64,000 bases of DNA from Vicinamibacterales bacterium (GCA_036504215.1 DASXVO010000007.1:46599-110598); one strand, 5' to 3'; counted from the stretch's first letter, positions 1 to 9,199 are shown. Notes: a model not told the origin generated them from the letters alone. Numbers and translations are program-made.

Positions 1-988
1 TGTGCTTGCCGAGGATCAGCTTGCTCTCGGGCACACCGACCGTGGCGGGCTCGATGATCTCGTACGTTGTCCGCTCCTTGAGGAACCCGTCCTGGTGGAT
101 GCCCGCCTCGTGGGCGAACGCATTGCGGCCGACGATCGACTTGTTCGGCTGCGGCCCGAAGGCAATCAGGCTGCTCAGGAGCTGGCTGGCGGGGAACAGG
201 TGCTCGGTCGTGATGTCGGTGTGGTATCCGAGCCGATCCCGCCGCGTCCGGAGGATCATCACGATCTCCTCGAGCGCGCAGTTGCCGGCCCGTTCGCCAA
301 TGCCGTTGACCGTGCACTCCACCTGCCGCGCGCCCGCCTGCACCGCGGCCAGCGAGTTGGCAACCGCCAGGCCGAGGTCGTTGTGGCAGTGGACGCTGAC
401 GACTGCCCGGCCCTGCAGGTCATCGGCGATCGCCGCGATCATCGGGCCGAACTCATCGGGTGTGCAGTAGCCAACGGTGTCGGGGATGTTGACCGTGCTG
501 GCGCCGGCTTCGACGACCGCGCGCACAACCTGCCGCAGGTACGCGGGGTCCGTTCGCGTGGCATCCTCCGCGGAGAATTCGACGTCCTCCACGTAACGCC
601 GGGCGAGGCGGACGCCTTCGACCGCCTCGTCGAGCACCTGTTGGCGCGTCTTTCTCAGCTTGAACTTCAGGTGGATGTCGCTCGTGGCGATGAACGTGTG
701 GATGCGCGGCCGGTTCGCGCCCTCGAGGGCGGCCGCAGCGCGCACGATGTCGGCGCGGCAGGCGCGGGCGAGCGCGGCAACCGTCGGCCCCGGGGCGTCG
801 CGGGCGATGACGCCGACGGCCTCGAAGTCGCCGTCGGAGGCGATCGGAAAGCCCGCCTCGATGATGTCCACACCCAGGTCGACGAGCTTGGCCGCCATCC
901 GCCGCTTCTCGCGAACCGTCATGCTGCAGCCGGGCGACTGCTCGCCGTCGCGCAGCGTGGTGTCGAAGATCAGGACGCGTTCAGCCAT
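1..988 (-). CDS. leuA: 2-isopropylmalate synthase, N-terminal 329 codons (runs off the left edge)
   Basis: Catalyses the first committed step of leucine synthesis, condensing acetyl-CoA with 2-oxoisovalerate in the cytoplasm. The visible part is the catalytic TIM barrel. It has the N-terminal signature [12 protein letters not shown] at residues 9-20, the metal-binding H-x-H at residues 200-202 (HCHNDLGLA), the segment [10 protein letters not shown] near 228-237, and HEAGIHQDG at 293-301. The ATG at 988 follows a GGAGGG ribosome site by about 6 nt. The C-terminal regulatory domain lies outside the window, so it is not known whether the allosteric LeuA domain is present. Citramalate or homocitrate synthase are alternatives, but the motif order fits LeuA best. 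A LysR-type gene is transcribed divergently from the same intergenic region. Confidence 0.93.
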   Translation of the reverse strand, partial: MAERVLIFDTTLRDGEQSPGCSMTVREKRRMAAKLVDLGVDIIEAGFPIASDGDFEAVGVIARDAPGPTVAALARACRADIVRAAAALEGANRPRIHTFIATSDIHLKFKLRKTRQQVLDEAVEGVRLARRYVEDVEFSAEDATRTDPAYLRQVVRAVVEAGASTVNIPDTVGYCTPDEFGPMIAAIADDLQGRAVVSVHCHNDLGLAVANSLAAVQAGARQVECTVNGIGERAGNCALEEIVMILRTRRDRLGYHTDITTEHLFPASQLLSSLIAFGPQPNKSIVGRNAFAHEAGIHQDGFLKERTTYEIIEPATVGVPESKLILGKH

Positions 989-1036
989 CGGTGTCCCTCC
1001 AGGAGTCGAGGGTCACTATCACCGCTGCAGGTGAAT

Positions 1037-1084
1037 TTGACAAATTTATAGTTGTGGCGCGATGTATCAGTTGGCATAATGCCA
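1037..1084. promoter_or_regulatory. leuA/lysR divergent control region with a perfect 13-bp palindrome
   Basis: The 175-bp gap between the divergent starts contains TGGCAT-A-ATGCCA at 1072-1084, a perfect inverted repeat. A TTGACA hexamer lies at 1037-1042 on the plus strand, and AT-rich sequence between 1036 and 1050 could serve a minus-strand promoter. LysR-type proteins commonly bind imperfect dyads in such gaps and control the divergent neighbour. That this palindrome is the operator of the adjacent regulator is an inference. Confidence 0.5.
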
Positions 1085-1163
1085 TAACTCACACTGATGG
1101 TTGGTGCGTCGTCGGCGATCGAGGGCTGCGCCCCCCTCGCCGTGTGTCGAAGGAGACGTGACC

Positions 1164-2039
1164 GTGGAATGGTATGCGCTGCAGGTGTTCCAGGCGGTGG
1201 CGACGGAGAAGAGCTTTTCGCGTGCGGCGGAGAAGCTGTACCGCACGCAGCCGGCCATCTCCCTCGGGATTCAGCGGCTCGAAGCCGAATTGGGCGAGCG
1301 GCTGATCGATCGGGCAGGCAAGGATCTGCTGCTGACCGACGCCGGGCAGATCGTCTTCGACTACGCCCGCAGGTTCGACAACCTGCGCGCGGAGATGGAC
1401 AACGCCCTCGCCGAGCTGCGCGACAACTCGGCGGGGCGGCTGACCATCGGTGCCAACGAGTCCACCACGCTCTATCTGCTGCCGCACATCGCGGCGTATC
1501 GACGCTCGTATCCGCGCGTCCACGTGCAGGTGCGCCGCAGCCTGTCGAGCAAGATCCCGTCGCAGCTCGTCGAGGGCGACTTGGAACTCGGGGTCATCAG
1601 CTACGATCCGCAGGACCCGCGCCTGGTCGTCACGACGATCTACATCGATCATCTGGCGTTCATCGTCTCGCCGCAGCACCGGCTCGCATCCCGGAAGTCG
1701 GTCTCGATTCGCGAGCTCGGGATGGAGATCTTCATCGCCCACAACGTCGTCTCCCCGTATCGGAACCTGGTGCTGCGCGCGTTCCAGCGCCACAAGGTAC
1801 CGCTCAACATGGACGTGGAGATGCCGACCGTCGAGACGATCCGGAAGCTGGTGCAGGACAACGAGGGTGTGGCGTTCCTGCCGAAGATGTGCGTCGAACA
1901 GGAGATCGAGCGAGGGGCGTTGCGCGAGGTGATCGTCAAGGAGATGAAGATCGCGCGCGAGATCCGGCTGATCTACCCTGCCAAGCGGGGCCTCAGCCAC
2001 GCGGCGAAGGCGTTTCTCGACCTGATCAAGAAGGGATAG
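1164..2039 (+). CDS. LysR-family transcriptional regulator
   Basis: A 291-residue LysR-type regulator. The N-terminal winged helix-turn-helix covers roughly residues 5-62, with the helix-turn-helix core at 17-40 (SFSRAAEKLY, then QPAISLGIQRLE). The rest is a periplasmic-binding-protein-like effector domain. The GTG at 1164 is preferred because AGGAG at 1151-1155 sits 8 nt upstream; a GTG at 1158 would be too close. The gene is divergent from leuA and shares its control region, so leuA is the likeliest target, with a pathway intermediate as likely co-inducer. The effector cannot be deduced from sequence. A role in sulfur or aromatic metabolism is possible. Confidence 0.88.
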   Translation: MEWYALQVFQAVATEKSFSRAAEKLYRTQPAISLGIQRLEAELGERLIDRAGKDLLLTDAGQIVFDYARRFDNLRAEMDNALAELRDNSAGRLTIGANESTTLYLLPHIAAYRRSYPRVHVQVRRSLSSKIPSQLVEGDLELGVISYDPQDPRLVVTTIYIDHLAFIVSPQHRLASRKSVSIRELGMEIFIAHNVVSPYRNLVLRAFQRHKVPLNMDVEMPTVETIRKLVQDNEGVAFLPKMCVEQEIERGALREVIVKEMKIAREIRLIYPAKRGLSHAAKAFLDLIKKG

Positions 2040-2066
2040 CCGGCAGCGCCCGGCGCTGGCTCTCCG

Positions 2067-3482
2067 TCAAGCCGATCGGACGCGGAGTTCCGCGAGCGCG
2101 GTCTGGCGGAGTTCCTCGTTGTCCACCCGCTCGCTGCTGCTCGGGACCTGGCCGGGTTCGAGCAGCAGGACGTCGGCGATACCGCCGAGCGCGGTCAGGG
2201 TCCCGGTCGGCAGCTTCTTCGCCACCGCAGTCAGCAACGTGTGCAGGCCGTCTGCAGCCAGTCTCACGCCGTCCAGTTCGGCGCGCGTGGCCACGACGCG
2301 CAACTCGGTGGAGCCGTGGCGCGTCAACCGGCCGACCGACAGCCGCCTGAGGAGGGCGCCGGCCAGCGCCTCTTCACCGATGCGGGCGATCGCCTGCCGG
2401 CACGCGGAGCGAACCTGTGCGGCGCGGTCACGGAGCCCTTCCACCAGCACGCCGGCAGCGTCGGGCCCCGTGGCGGCCAGGCACTCCACGGCGGCATCGC
2501 GGACCGCCGCTTCGGGATCCCGCAGCAGCGCGGCCACGGAAGCCGCGGCCCGCTCGTCGTGTAGCGCCGTCAGCGCCGCGAGCGCGCCGCGCCTGTGGGC
2601 CGCATCGCGATCGGAGAGCGCGGCCACGAGGGCGTCCACCGCCGCCGACCCTTCAGCGGCCGCCTCGTCGAACCGGCCGTGCAGCACGGCGTGCACGATG
2701 CGCTCGGAGGCGTCGGCGGGAGACCAATCGAAGGACTTGAGCGCGGTGGTGACGGCCGCCTTCTGATCGCGGTCGCCCGCCGGCAGCGCCGCCAGGAGCG
2801 CGGCGACGGCCTCCGGGCTTGCGATCCGCGCGAGGCCCTGGACGGCCACTTCGCGCACACTGCGGTCGCGGTCCCCAAGCGCCGCTCGCAGCGCGTCGAC
2901 GGCCGCGGCGTCGCGAATCGCCCCCAACGACTCCGCCGCACCGCGCCGAGTGGTCGGATCCTTGTGGGCGAGTGCGCTCCGAAGCCCGGGAACGGCTTCG
3001 ACGCGGCCCGCGCGCGCCAGGGCGGCGGCCGCCGCCTGGCGCACGCTCGAGCGGTCGTCTTCGAGCGCCGACACGAGCGCCGTGGCTGCAGCCACGCCGC
3101 CAATGGCACCGAGCGCGTCGATCGCACCCTCCCGAACCTTCGCGTGCCTGTCCGTGAGCAGCGTGACCAGCGCGGTGACGGCGCCTGGCCCGGTCCGGCC
3201 CAACGCCCGGATCGCGGCGGCGCGCACGGCCGCCGCGCCCGCGCTCTCGCGAATCTGGTCGGCTCCCTGGATGAGCCGCGCGAGCGGCATCACCGTCTCT
3301 GGACTGGCGATTGCGCCGAGCGCTTCTGCGGCGCCTTCCCGCACGGTCCACTCCGGATCCTGTGTCAACGGCTCGAGTGTCGCGATTGCGGCGTTCTTGC
3401 CGGCCACGCCGAGCGACAGCGCCGCCCGGCGACGGGTGGCCGCATCGCGTGATTTCAGCTGGAACGAGGTAAACAAGCCCAC
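2067..3482 (-). CDS. HEAT-repeat (PBS-lyase-like) protein
   Basis: A 471-residue protein built almost entirely of about 30-residue alpha-helical HEAT/PBS-lyase repeats with the recurring pattern D-x-x-x-x-V-R-x-x-A-A-x-A-L-G. Repeats are clear from about residue 14 to 370. The last 80 residues are non-repetitive and end in a Leu/Glu-rich helix. Such solenoids are protein-binding scaffolds. There is no signal peptide, so it is probably cytoplasmic. The start is a GTG at 3482 with AAAGGA about 7 nt upstream. It converges on the LysR gene with a 27-bp gap and shows no operon partner. The specific function is unknown. Confidence 0.8.
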   Translation of the reverse strand: MGLFTSFQLKSRDAATRRRAALSLGVAGKNAAIATLEPLTQDPEWTVREGAAEALGAIASPETVMPLARLIQGADQIRESAGAAAVRAAAIRALGRTGPGAVTALVTLLTDRHAKVREGAIDALGAIGGVAAATALVSALEDDRSSVRQAAAAALARAGRVEAVPGLRSALAHKDPTTRRGAAESLGAIRDAAAVDALRAALGDRDRSVREVAVQGLARIASPEAVAALLAALPAGDRDQKAAVTTALKSFDWSPADASERIVHAVLHGRFDEAAAEGSAAVDALVAALSDRDAAHRRGALAALTALHDERAAASVAALLRDPEAAVRDAAVECLAATGPDAAGVLVEGLRDRAAQVRSACRQAIARIGEEALAGALLRRLSVGRLTRHGSTELRVVATRAELDGVRLAADGLHTLLTAVAKKLPTGTLTALGGIADVLLLEPGQVPSSSERVDNEELRQTALAELRVRSA

Positions 3483-3654
3483 GGCACGTCCTTTCGACGA
3501 GCGACGATCATATCAACACTGCGCCCGCCGGCACGCCGGTCTGCTCTCGTGTCCGTGTTCTCTCCTTGTTCTCTGCCTGCTCTGTGCAACCCGCGATCCG
3601 TCCACTTGCAGTAGAATCGGCCGTCGGCGAGATGCCCAGCAAGGAGAAGTGCAC

Positions 3655-5373
3655 ATGCGTGGTTCTGTCGCTGGTTCGTGGTTCCTGCTCGCGTGCCTGG
3701 TGTCGTTCACCGCAGCCGGGTGCGGTCCTCGCGTCGATCCGGCCGACATGGTCCTGACCAACGGGCGCCTCGCCACGGTCGATCCGTCGAGGGCGACGGC
3801 CGAGGCCATCGCCATCCGCGGCGACAGGATCGAAGCCGTCGGTACGATTGCCGAGATGAAGGCCTATATCGGCCCGAAGACCGAGGTGATCGATCTTGCC
3901 GGTCGGTTTGCCATGCCCGGGTTCATCGAATCGCACGCCCACTTCACCGGCGTGGGCGCCGCCAAGATGCAACTGGAGCTGATGAAGACGCGAAGCTGGG
4001 AGGAAATCGCCGCGCTGGTGGCTGACGCCGCGAAGACGGCGCGGCCGGGAGAGTGGATTCTCGGCCGAGGCTGGCATCAGGAGAAGTGGACGCACGCGCC
4101 CGCCGGAGCGGTCGAGGGCTTCCCCACGCACGAACTGCTCAGCCAGGCGGCGCCGAACAACCCGGTGCTCCTCACCCATGCCAGCGGTCACGCCACGATT
4201 GCCAATGCCAAGGCGATGGAACTGGCAGGGATCACGAAGCAGACACCGAACCCGCCCGGTGGCGAGATCATCAAGGACGCGAAGGCCAATCCGATCGGCG
4301 TGTTCCGCGAGACGGCCTCGGGCCTGGTCCACAAGGCGCTGAACGATGCGCGCGCCCGCCGCACCCCGGAGCAGGTGAATGCCGATGCCGACCGCGAGGT
4401 CGAGTTGGCGGCGCGCGAGTTCCTGTCCAAGGGCATCACTTCGGTCCACGACGCCGGCACGTCGTTCGCCACGGTGGATCGGTACAAGCGATTTGCCGAC
4501 GCCGGGAAACTGGGCGTCCGGCTGTACGTGATGCTCGGCGAGGACAACGCCGACCTGGCGCAGAATCTGGCGAAGTACCGGATGATCGGCGCGGCGAACG
4601 GCCACCTCACCGTCCGGTCGATCAAGCGCCTGATGGACGGCGCGCTCGGTTCGCGGGGCGCGTGGCTGCTCGAGCCGTACGCCGATCTCCCCGGCAAGAC
4701 CGGCCTGAACACCGAGTCGCCGGACGTGATGAAGGAGACGGCGCGGCTGGCCATCGAGAACGGATACCAGTTGTGCACCCATGCGATCGGTGATCGTGCC
4801 AACCGCGAGACGCTGAATGTCTACGAGCAGGCCTTCAAGGCGCATCCCGACCAGAAGGACCTGCGGTGGCGCGTCGAGCACGCACAGCACATCAACGCGG
4901 CCGACATCCCGCGCTTCGGGCAGTTGGGCGTGATCGCGTCGATGCAGGGCATCCACTGCACGTCCGACGCGCCGTATGTCCTCGCCCGGCTCGGACGCCA
5001 GCGCGCGGACGAAGGCGCGTACGTCTGGCAGAAGCTGATGAAGTCCGGCGCGGTGGTGGCAAACGGGACCGACGCGCCGGTCGAGGAAGTCGATCCGCTG
5101 CCCGGCTACTACGCGCTCGTCACCCGGCGCCAGAAGAACGGCGAGGTGTTCTACGGCGACCAGCGCATGACCCGCGAGGACGCCCTCCGGGCCTACACGC
5201 TGAACGGCGCCTTCGCGGCCTTCGAGGAGAAGACGAAGGGCTCCCTGACGCCCGGCAAGGTCGCCGACATCACCGTGCTATCGGCCGACATCACCACGGT
5301 GCCCGAGGATCAGATCCAGAGAGCGGAGGTGCTCTACACGATCGTCGGGGGGAAGGTGGCGTACAAGAAATAG
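3655..5373 (+). CDS. YtcJ-like amidohydrolase, predicted lipoprotein
   Basis: A 572-residue metal-dependent hydrolase of the amidohydrolase-3 (YtcJ) group. A lipoprotein signal peptide ends in TAAGC with the lipidated Cys at residue 23, so the enzyme should be anchored on a membrane facing the periplasm. Metal-site motifs are visible: H-A-H at 94-96, a conserved Lys-rich barrel segment, THAIGD with His376, EHAQH with His409, and GTDAP with Asp473. The ATG at 3655 follows AAGGAG by 8 nt. A TAGAAT hexamer at 3612-3617 is a plausible -10 element. The substrate is unknown; relatives hydrolyse formamides, N-acyl amino acids and similar compounds. Confidence 0.88.
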   Translation: MRGSVAGSWFLLACLVSFTAAGCGPRVDPADMVLTNGRLATVDPSRATAEAIAIRGDRIEAVGTIAEMKAYIGPKTEVIDLAGRFAMPGFIESHAHFTGVGAAKMQLELMKTRSWEEIAALVADAAKTARPGEWILGRGWHQEKWTHAPAGAVEGFPTHELLSQAAPNNPVLLTHASGHATIANAKAMELAGITKQTPNPPGGEIIKDAKANPIGVFRETASGLVHKALNDARARRTPEQVNADADREVELAAREFLSKGITSVHDAGTSFATVDRYKRFADAGKLGVRLYVMLGEDNADLAQNLAKYRMIGAANGHLTVRSIKRLMDGALGSRGAWLLEPYADLPGKTGLNTESPDVMKETARLAIENGYQLCTHAIGDRANRETLNVYEQAFKAHPDQKDLRWRVEHAQHINAADIPRFGQLGVIASMQGIHCTSDAPYVLARLGRQRADEGAYVWQKLMKSGAVVANGTDAPVEEVDPLPGYYALVTRRQKNGEVFYGDQRMTREDALRAYTLNGAFAAFEEKTKGSLTPGKVADITVLSADITTVPEDQIQRAEVLYTIVGGKVAYKK

Positions 5374-5387
5374 GCTCTGGGTTCCAG

Positions 5388-5405
5388 GCGCCGGGTGACC
5401 GGCGC
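5388..5405 (+). terminator. Hairpin after the amidohydrolase gene
   Basis: GCGCCGG, a GTGA loop and CCGGCGC form a perfect 7-bp stem 14 nt after the stop codon. No U-tract follows, so it may be a Rho-assisted terminator or a stabilising 3' end. Confidence 0.4.
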
Positions 5406-5478
5406 GAGGACGCGTGCCGGCGCTTGACACCACCACGGTGCTGCGCCACGATGAGCTGTTTCCGAACAGGAGGACCCC

Positions 5479-6204
5479 ATGAAGCTGTGGACGAACCGTC
5501 TTGGCTGGTCGGTGTGCCTGATCCTCGCGGTCGTGTGCGCGGCGACGCCGGCGTTGGCGCAGGGGACGACAGCTGGCCGAACGAAGCTGAACGTCAATAC
5601 GGCGACGGCGGCGGAACTCCAGACGCTGCCGACCGTCGATGCCGCGATGGCAGCGAAGATCATGGCAGGACGGCCCTACGGGTCCGTCTCGGACATGTCG
5701 AAGGCCGGGATCCCGGTCTCGACGCTCTCGGCGATCCGGCCGCTCGTGACATTCGGCGTCGCGAAGTCGGCGAAGGCGCCGGCGGCGCCGGCCGTCGAGG
5801 CCAAGGCCCCCGATGCGGCCGCAGCCAAGGCCGCTGAAGGTGCGGTGGCCAAGCCAGCCGAGTCCGCCACGCCCGCCACGCCTCCCGCCGCTGTGAAAGC
5901 GCCGGCCAAGTCCTCGAAGAGCAGCAAGACCGGCGGCACGGCCATGGACAAGGCCAACCGCGCGCTCGAGCGCGGCGGCGTGGCTGAGGCGCGAGGCGAC
6001 GAGGCCATGGCAAAGAGCGGCCAGATGCCGAAGCGCGAACCGCCGGTCAAGGGCATGGTCTGGGTCAACACGGCGAGCGGGATCTTCTACACGGAGGGCG
6101 ATTCCCGCTACGGCACCACGCACGAAGGCACGTTCATGACCGAGGCGGACGCGGTGAAGGCCGGCTACCGGATGGCGAAGACGAACATGGGGAAGAAGAA
6201 GTAG
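5479..6204 (+). CDS. Secreted helix-hairpin-helix (ComEA-like) protein
   Basis: A 241-residue protein with a signal peptide (cleavage near ALAQG, residues 25-29). A single helix-hairpin-helix unit of the ComEA type covers about residues 35-90 (LNVNTATAAELQTLPTVD). An Ala/Pro/Lys-rich linker covers about 95-160, and a C-terminal module of about 55 residues includes GMVWVNTASGIFY. HhH domains of this type bind DNA non-specifically and are found in competence proteins, but here they occur with an unrelated C-terminal module, so a DNA-uptake role is not established. The start follows AGGAGG by about 5 nt. The last 71 bp overlap the 3' end of truA on the other strand. Confidence 0.78.
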   Translation: MKLWTNRLGWSVCLILAVVCAATPALAQGTTAGRTKLNVNTATAAELQTLPTVDAAMAAKIMAGRPYGSVSDMSKAGIPVSTLSAIRPLVTFGVAKSAKAPAAPAVEAKAPDAAAAKAAEGAVAKPAESATPATPPAAVKAPAKSSKSSKTGGTAMDKANRALERGGVAEARGDEAMAKSGQMPKREPPVKGMVWVNTASGIFYTEGDSRYGTTHEGTFMTEADAVKAGYRMAKTNMGKKK

Positions 6205-6997
6205 CGGACCGTGCAGCCGGCGCCAGCGGCGTAATGGCGCCGAGCGGCGCCACAGGCGGTTCTCCCGGGTACACCACGCGTTCGAGGAACAGGCCCGAGG
6301 CCGGCGCGGTCACGCGCGCCGGCACCGGCGACCGGCGCTCGAAGAACCCTTCGATGTCGGCCAGCGTCAATTGTCTGCGCCCAACCTCGACCAGCACCCC
6401 GACGATCCGCCTCACCATCTTCCACACGAAGTGCGACCCGGTGACCCGCACGAGGAGGAGGTCACCGTCCTCCTTGACCTCGATCCCCTCGAGTTGGACG
6501 AGCGTGGAGATCTCGTCGGGGTCGCTGTCGGTGAACGACTGGAAGTCGCGCATCCCGACAAACAGGCGCGACGCCTGCCGTATCGCCTCGACGTCGAGAT
6601 CCTCTTTCACCCACCAGACGAACGGTTTCGCGAACGCCGTCCGCCGACGTGCGATCTGGTAGACGTAACTCCGCGAGACCGCGTCGTGGCGGGCGTGGAA
6701 GCGGTGGGGCACCGGCGCCACGGCGAGGACGTTGATGTCCGCCGGGAGCATGTCGTTGATCTGTCGTCGCAGCTGTTCAGGCGCCACCGGGCGGGGCACG
6801 TCGAGATGCGCCACCTGCGCGATCGCATGGACGCCGGCATCGGTCCGACCCGATCCCTGCAACTCCACGGCAGCGCCACCCGCCGCCTCGCGCGCGGATC
6901 GCAGCAACTCGCCCTGGACGGTCCGAGCGTTCTTCTGCACCTGCCAGCCGCTGTAGCGCGTGCCGGCGTACTCGATGGTCAGGCGATAGCGGGGCAT
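6134..6997 (-). CDS. truA: tRNA pseudouridine synthase A
   Basis: Isomerises uridines 38-40 in the anticodon stem-loop of tRNAs. The 287-residue product has the catalytic signature GRTDAGVHA, containing the nucleophilic Asp, and the conserved start YRLTIEYAGTRYSGWQ. The ATG at 6997 is the first start before the family N-terminus. The normal family end (GLFLERVVYPG) is followed by about 40 low-complexity residues rich in Ser, Pro and Arg, encoded antisense to the helix-hairpin-helix gene. This tail is probably a run-on past a lost stop rather than a domain. A gap of about 30 bp separates it from the acetyltransferase upstream on the same strand. Confidence 0.93.
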   Translation of the reverse strand: MPRYRLTIEYAGTRYSGWQVQKNARTVQGELLRSAREAAGGAAVELQGSGRTDAGVHAIAQVAHLDVPRPVAPEQLRRQINDMLPADINVLAVAPVPHRFHARHDAVSRSYVYQIARRRTAFAKPFVWWVKEDLDVEAIRQASRLFVGMRDFQSFTDSDPDEISTLVQLEGIEVKEDGDLLLVRVTGSHFVWKMVRRIVGVLVEVGRRQLTLADIEGFFERRSPVPARVTAPASGLFLERVVYPGEPPVAPLGAITPLAPAARSATSSSPCSSSPSGSRPSPRPPRS

Positions 6998-7029
6998 GGG
7001 TGCTGGCTGCCGGTCCGCGGGTCCGGAGC

Positions 7030-8001
7030 CTATATCCCTCCTCCCTCGGAGTAGAGCACCTGCTTCACCTCCACCTGGCTGATCCGGCTCCCTGGCGGCA
7101 CCGAGTGCGTGAGCCACACGTTGCCGCCAATCTGTGAACCGGCGCCCACCGTGATCCGGCCGAGCACCGTGGCCCCACTGTAGATGATCACATCGTCCCC
7201 GACGATCGGGTGCCGCGGCACGCCCTTGACCGGATGGCCGTGTTCGTCGAGCGGGAAGCTGCGCGCACCGAGCGTCACTCCCTGATAGAGGCGCACGCGC
7301 TCGCCGATGACGCACGTCTCGCCGACGACCACGCCGGTGCCGTGGTCGATGAAGAAGTGAGAGCCGATCTGTGCGCCCGGATGGATGTCGATGCCGGTCA
7401 TGCCGTGCGCCTGCTCGCTGATGATCCGGGGCAGCAGCGGGACCTCGAGCCGATAGAGTTCGTGCGCCAGGCGATGGCACGTCAGCGCGAGGATGCCGGG
7501 ATAGCAGAGGATGGTCTCTACGGGGCTCGTCGCTGCCGGGTCGCCCTCGTACGCCGCCTGCACATCCGTCGCCAGCAACCGCCGTACCGCCGGCAGCCGA
7601 TCGAAGAACTCGCGCGACACGCCCCGAGCGCGCTCCTCGCAGTCCATGCACCGCCCTGGATCGCGTTCCCGACAAGCGAAACAGAACGCCCGCCGCACCT
7701 GTTCGGCGGTCGTCCGGAACAGGCGGTCGAGCGTCGCGCCGACGTGGAATCGCAGCGCCTCCGCGCTCAGCTCCGACGTGGTGCCGACGTAACCTGGGAA
7801 GAGCGCGGCGCGGAAGTCGTCGATCGTCCGCGCCATCGTCTCGCGCGAGGGCAGGTGCGGATGGCAGCCCTCGGACTCCGGCCGCACCAAGCCGTCCTCG
7901 GTCGCACACAGAGCCTGGACGATGGCGGACAGGGCTGGCCCGGAGACCGGCGTCCGCTGCGGGTCCTCGCCGGACGCTCGTGGCCAGTGAGGCGTGTTCA
8001 T
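7030..8001 (-). CDS. Serine O-acetyltransferase (EpsC/CysE type) with an N-terminal four-Cys segment
   Basis: Makes O-acetyl-L-serine for cysteine synthesis. The 323-residue product has an alpha-helical N-terminal domain (about 1-195) followed by left-handed beta-helix hexapeptide repeats (about 200-320) with the characteristic GIDIHPGAQIGSHFFIDHG. The start at 8001 is supported by GGAGG about 7 nt upstream. An unusual segment in the N-terminal part carries C-x2-C-x7-C-x2-C at residues 107-121, which could bind zinc or respond to redox. It is probably co-transcribed with truA downstream. The methionine genes lie 2 kb away, so sulfur amino acid functions cluster loosely here. Confidence 0.87.
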   Translation of the reverse strand: MNTPHWPRASGEDPQRTPVSGPALSAIVQALCATEDGLVRPESEGCHPHLPSRETMARTIDDFRAALFPGYVGTTSELSAEALRFHVGATLDRLFRTTAEQVRRAFCFACRERDPGRCMDCEERARGVSREFFDRLPAVRRLLATDVQAAYEGDPAATSPVETILCYPGILALTCHRLAHELYRLEVPLLPRIISEQAHGMTGIDIHPGAQIGSHFFIDHGTGVVVGETCVIGERVRLYQGVTLGARSFPLDEHGHPVKGVPRHPIVGDDVIIYSGATVLGRITVGAGSQIGGNVWLTHSVPPGSRISQVEVKQVLYSEGGGI

Positions 8002-8143
8002 GGCTGGTCCTCCAGGGCTGCGATCTGTTCCCTCGTTCGAGCATAGCAGGTCGCGTGGTGGGGACGAAGCGCGGTATCGCGCGGAGTGGGCTGAGCTACA
8101 ATGGGCAACTGGGTCACCTGAACCGAATCGCGAGGTCACGCCG

Positions 8144-9076
8144 ATGGCGATCATGAGAAGCGTCCTGCTGGCTGGCGCCGAAAGCGTCTGGCTGCGCGAG
8201 AAGGCGATGCGCTACCGGTTCGTCCGCCGGTCGGTGTCGCGCTTCATGCCGGGCGAGACGATGAACGAGGCGCTCGAGGCGTGCGACAGGCAGCAGCGTG
8301 AACGGGGGACCGCGACGATTCTCACGCACCTCGGCGAGAACCTGACCAGCCTCGCGGAAGCCGAGGCCGTCACCGCGCACTACCTGCAGGTGATGGACCG
8401 GATCATCGCCGCCGGCCTGAACGTGCAGGTGTCGGTCAAGCTGACCCAGCTCGGCCTCGATCTCGGCCTCGATGCGTGCTATGAGAACCTCGCGGCGCTC
8501 GTGACGCGCGCCGAGTCGCGCGGCAACTTCATCTGGATCGACATGGAGAGCACGAAATACGTCGATCCCACGCTCTCCTTGTTCCGTCGCGCACGGCAGC
8601 GCTGGTCGCGGGTCGGGATCTGCCTGCAGGCCTATCTGCGGCGGACCGAGGCCGACCTCGACGCGCTTCTTCCGCTGGCGCCCGCCGTCCGACTGGTGAA
8701 GGGGGCGTATCGCGAGCCGCCGGACCTGGTGTTCCCCGCCAAGGCCGACGTGGACGAGAACTACTTCCGACTGGCCGATCGCATGCTGCGGCCCGAACTG
8801 CCGTCGGGCACCTTCCTCGGCATCGGCACCCACGACGAGCGGCTCGTGCGGCGGCTGCGTGCGGCGATCGAGTCCCGCGGCCTCGCGCCTGCGTCATGCG
8901 AGTTCGAGATGTTGTACGGGATCCAGCGGCCCCTGCAGGCGCGGCTCACGCGCGAAGGCGCGCCGCTGCGCGTGCTGATCAGCTACGGCGAATTCTGGTT
9001 CCCGTGGTACATGCGCCGGCTGGCCGAGCGACCGGCCAACGTCCTGTTCGTCGCCAAGAGCCTGCTGGCCGGATAG
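8144..9076 (+). CDS. Proline dehydrogenase
   Basis: An FAD enzyme oxidising L-proline to pyrroline-5-carboxylate and passing electrons to the membrane quinone pool. The 310-residue length matches stand-alone (monofunctional) ProDH rather than the large PutA. The TIM-barrel motifs SVKLTQLGLDL, WIDMES, LVKGAYREP, GIGTHD and the C-terminal Y-G-x-x-W-x-P-W-Y-x-R-R-L substrate-binding segment are present. The ATG at 8144 lies about 8 nt after a GAGGT site, and a TACAAT hexamer at 8097-8102 is a reasonable -10. No pyrroline-5-carboxylate dehydrogenase is visible nearby. The gene is divergent from the acetyltransferase. Confidence 0.9.
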   Translation: MAIMRSVLLAGAESVWLREKAMRYRFVRRSVSRFMPGETMNEALEACDRQQRERGTATILTHLGENLTSLAEAEAVTAHYLQVMDRIIAAGLNVQVSVKLTQLGLDLGLDACYENLAALVTRAESRGNFIWIDMESTKYVDPTLSLFRRARQRWSRVGICLQAYLRRTEADLDALLPLAPAVRLVKGAYREPPDLVFPAKADVDENYFRLADRMLRPELPSGTFLGIGTHDERLVRRLRAAIESRGLAPASCEFEMLYGIQRPLQARLTREGAPLRVLISYGEFWFPWYMRRLAERPANVLFVAKSLLAG

Positions 9077-9199
9077 AGCCGGCCGCCTCTTCTGCTATCC
9101 TGGTCATTGGGACTACTCACAACCGAACCGCAGCGTGGACCTGCCACCGAGAACGGCGTGCGGGCCTTCACGCGTGCCGAAGCCCCGCGCGAGAGTGTG

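Noticed and set aside
2..1051. Long plus-strand frame across the left end
   Set aside because: It is the complement of leuA, whose product has unmistakable family motifs. High GC content creates long antisense frames throughout the window.
2950..3654. Upstream extension of the amidohydrolase frame
   Set aside because: It is antisense to the HEAT-repeat gene, and the real start at 3655 has a ribosome site and a lipoprotein signal.
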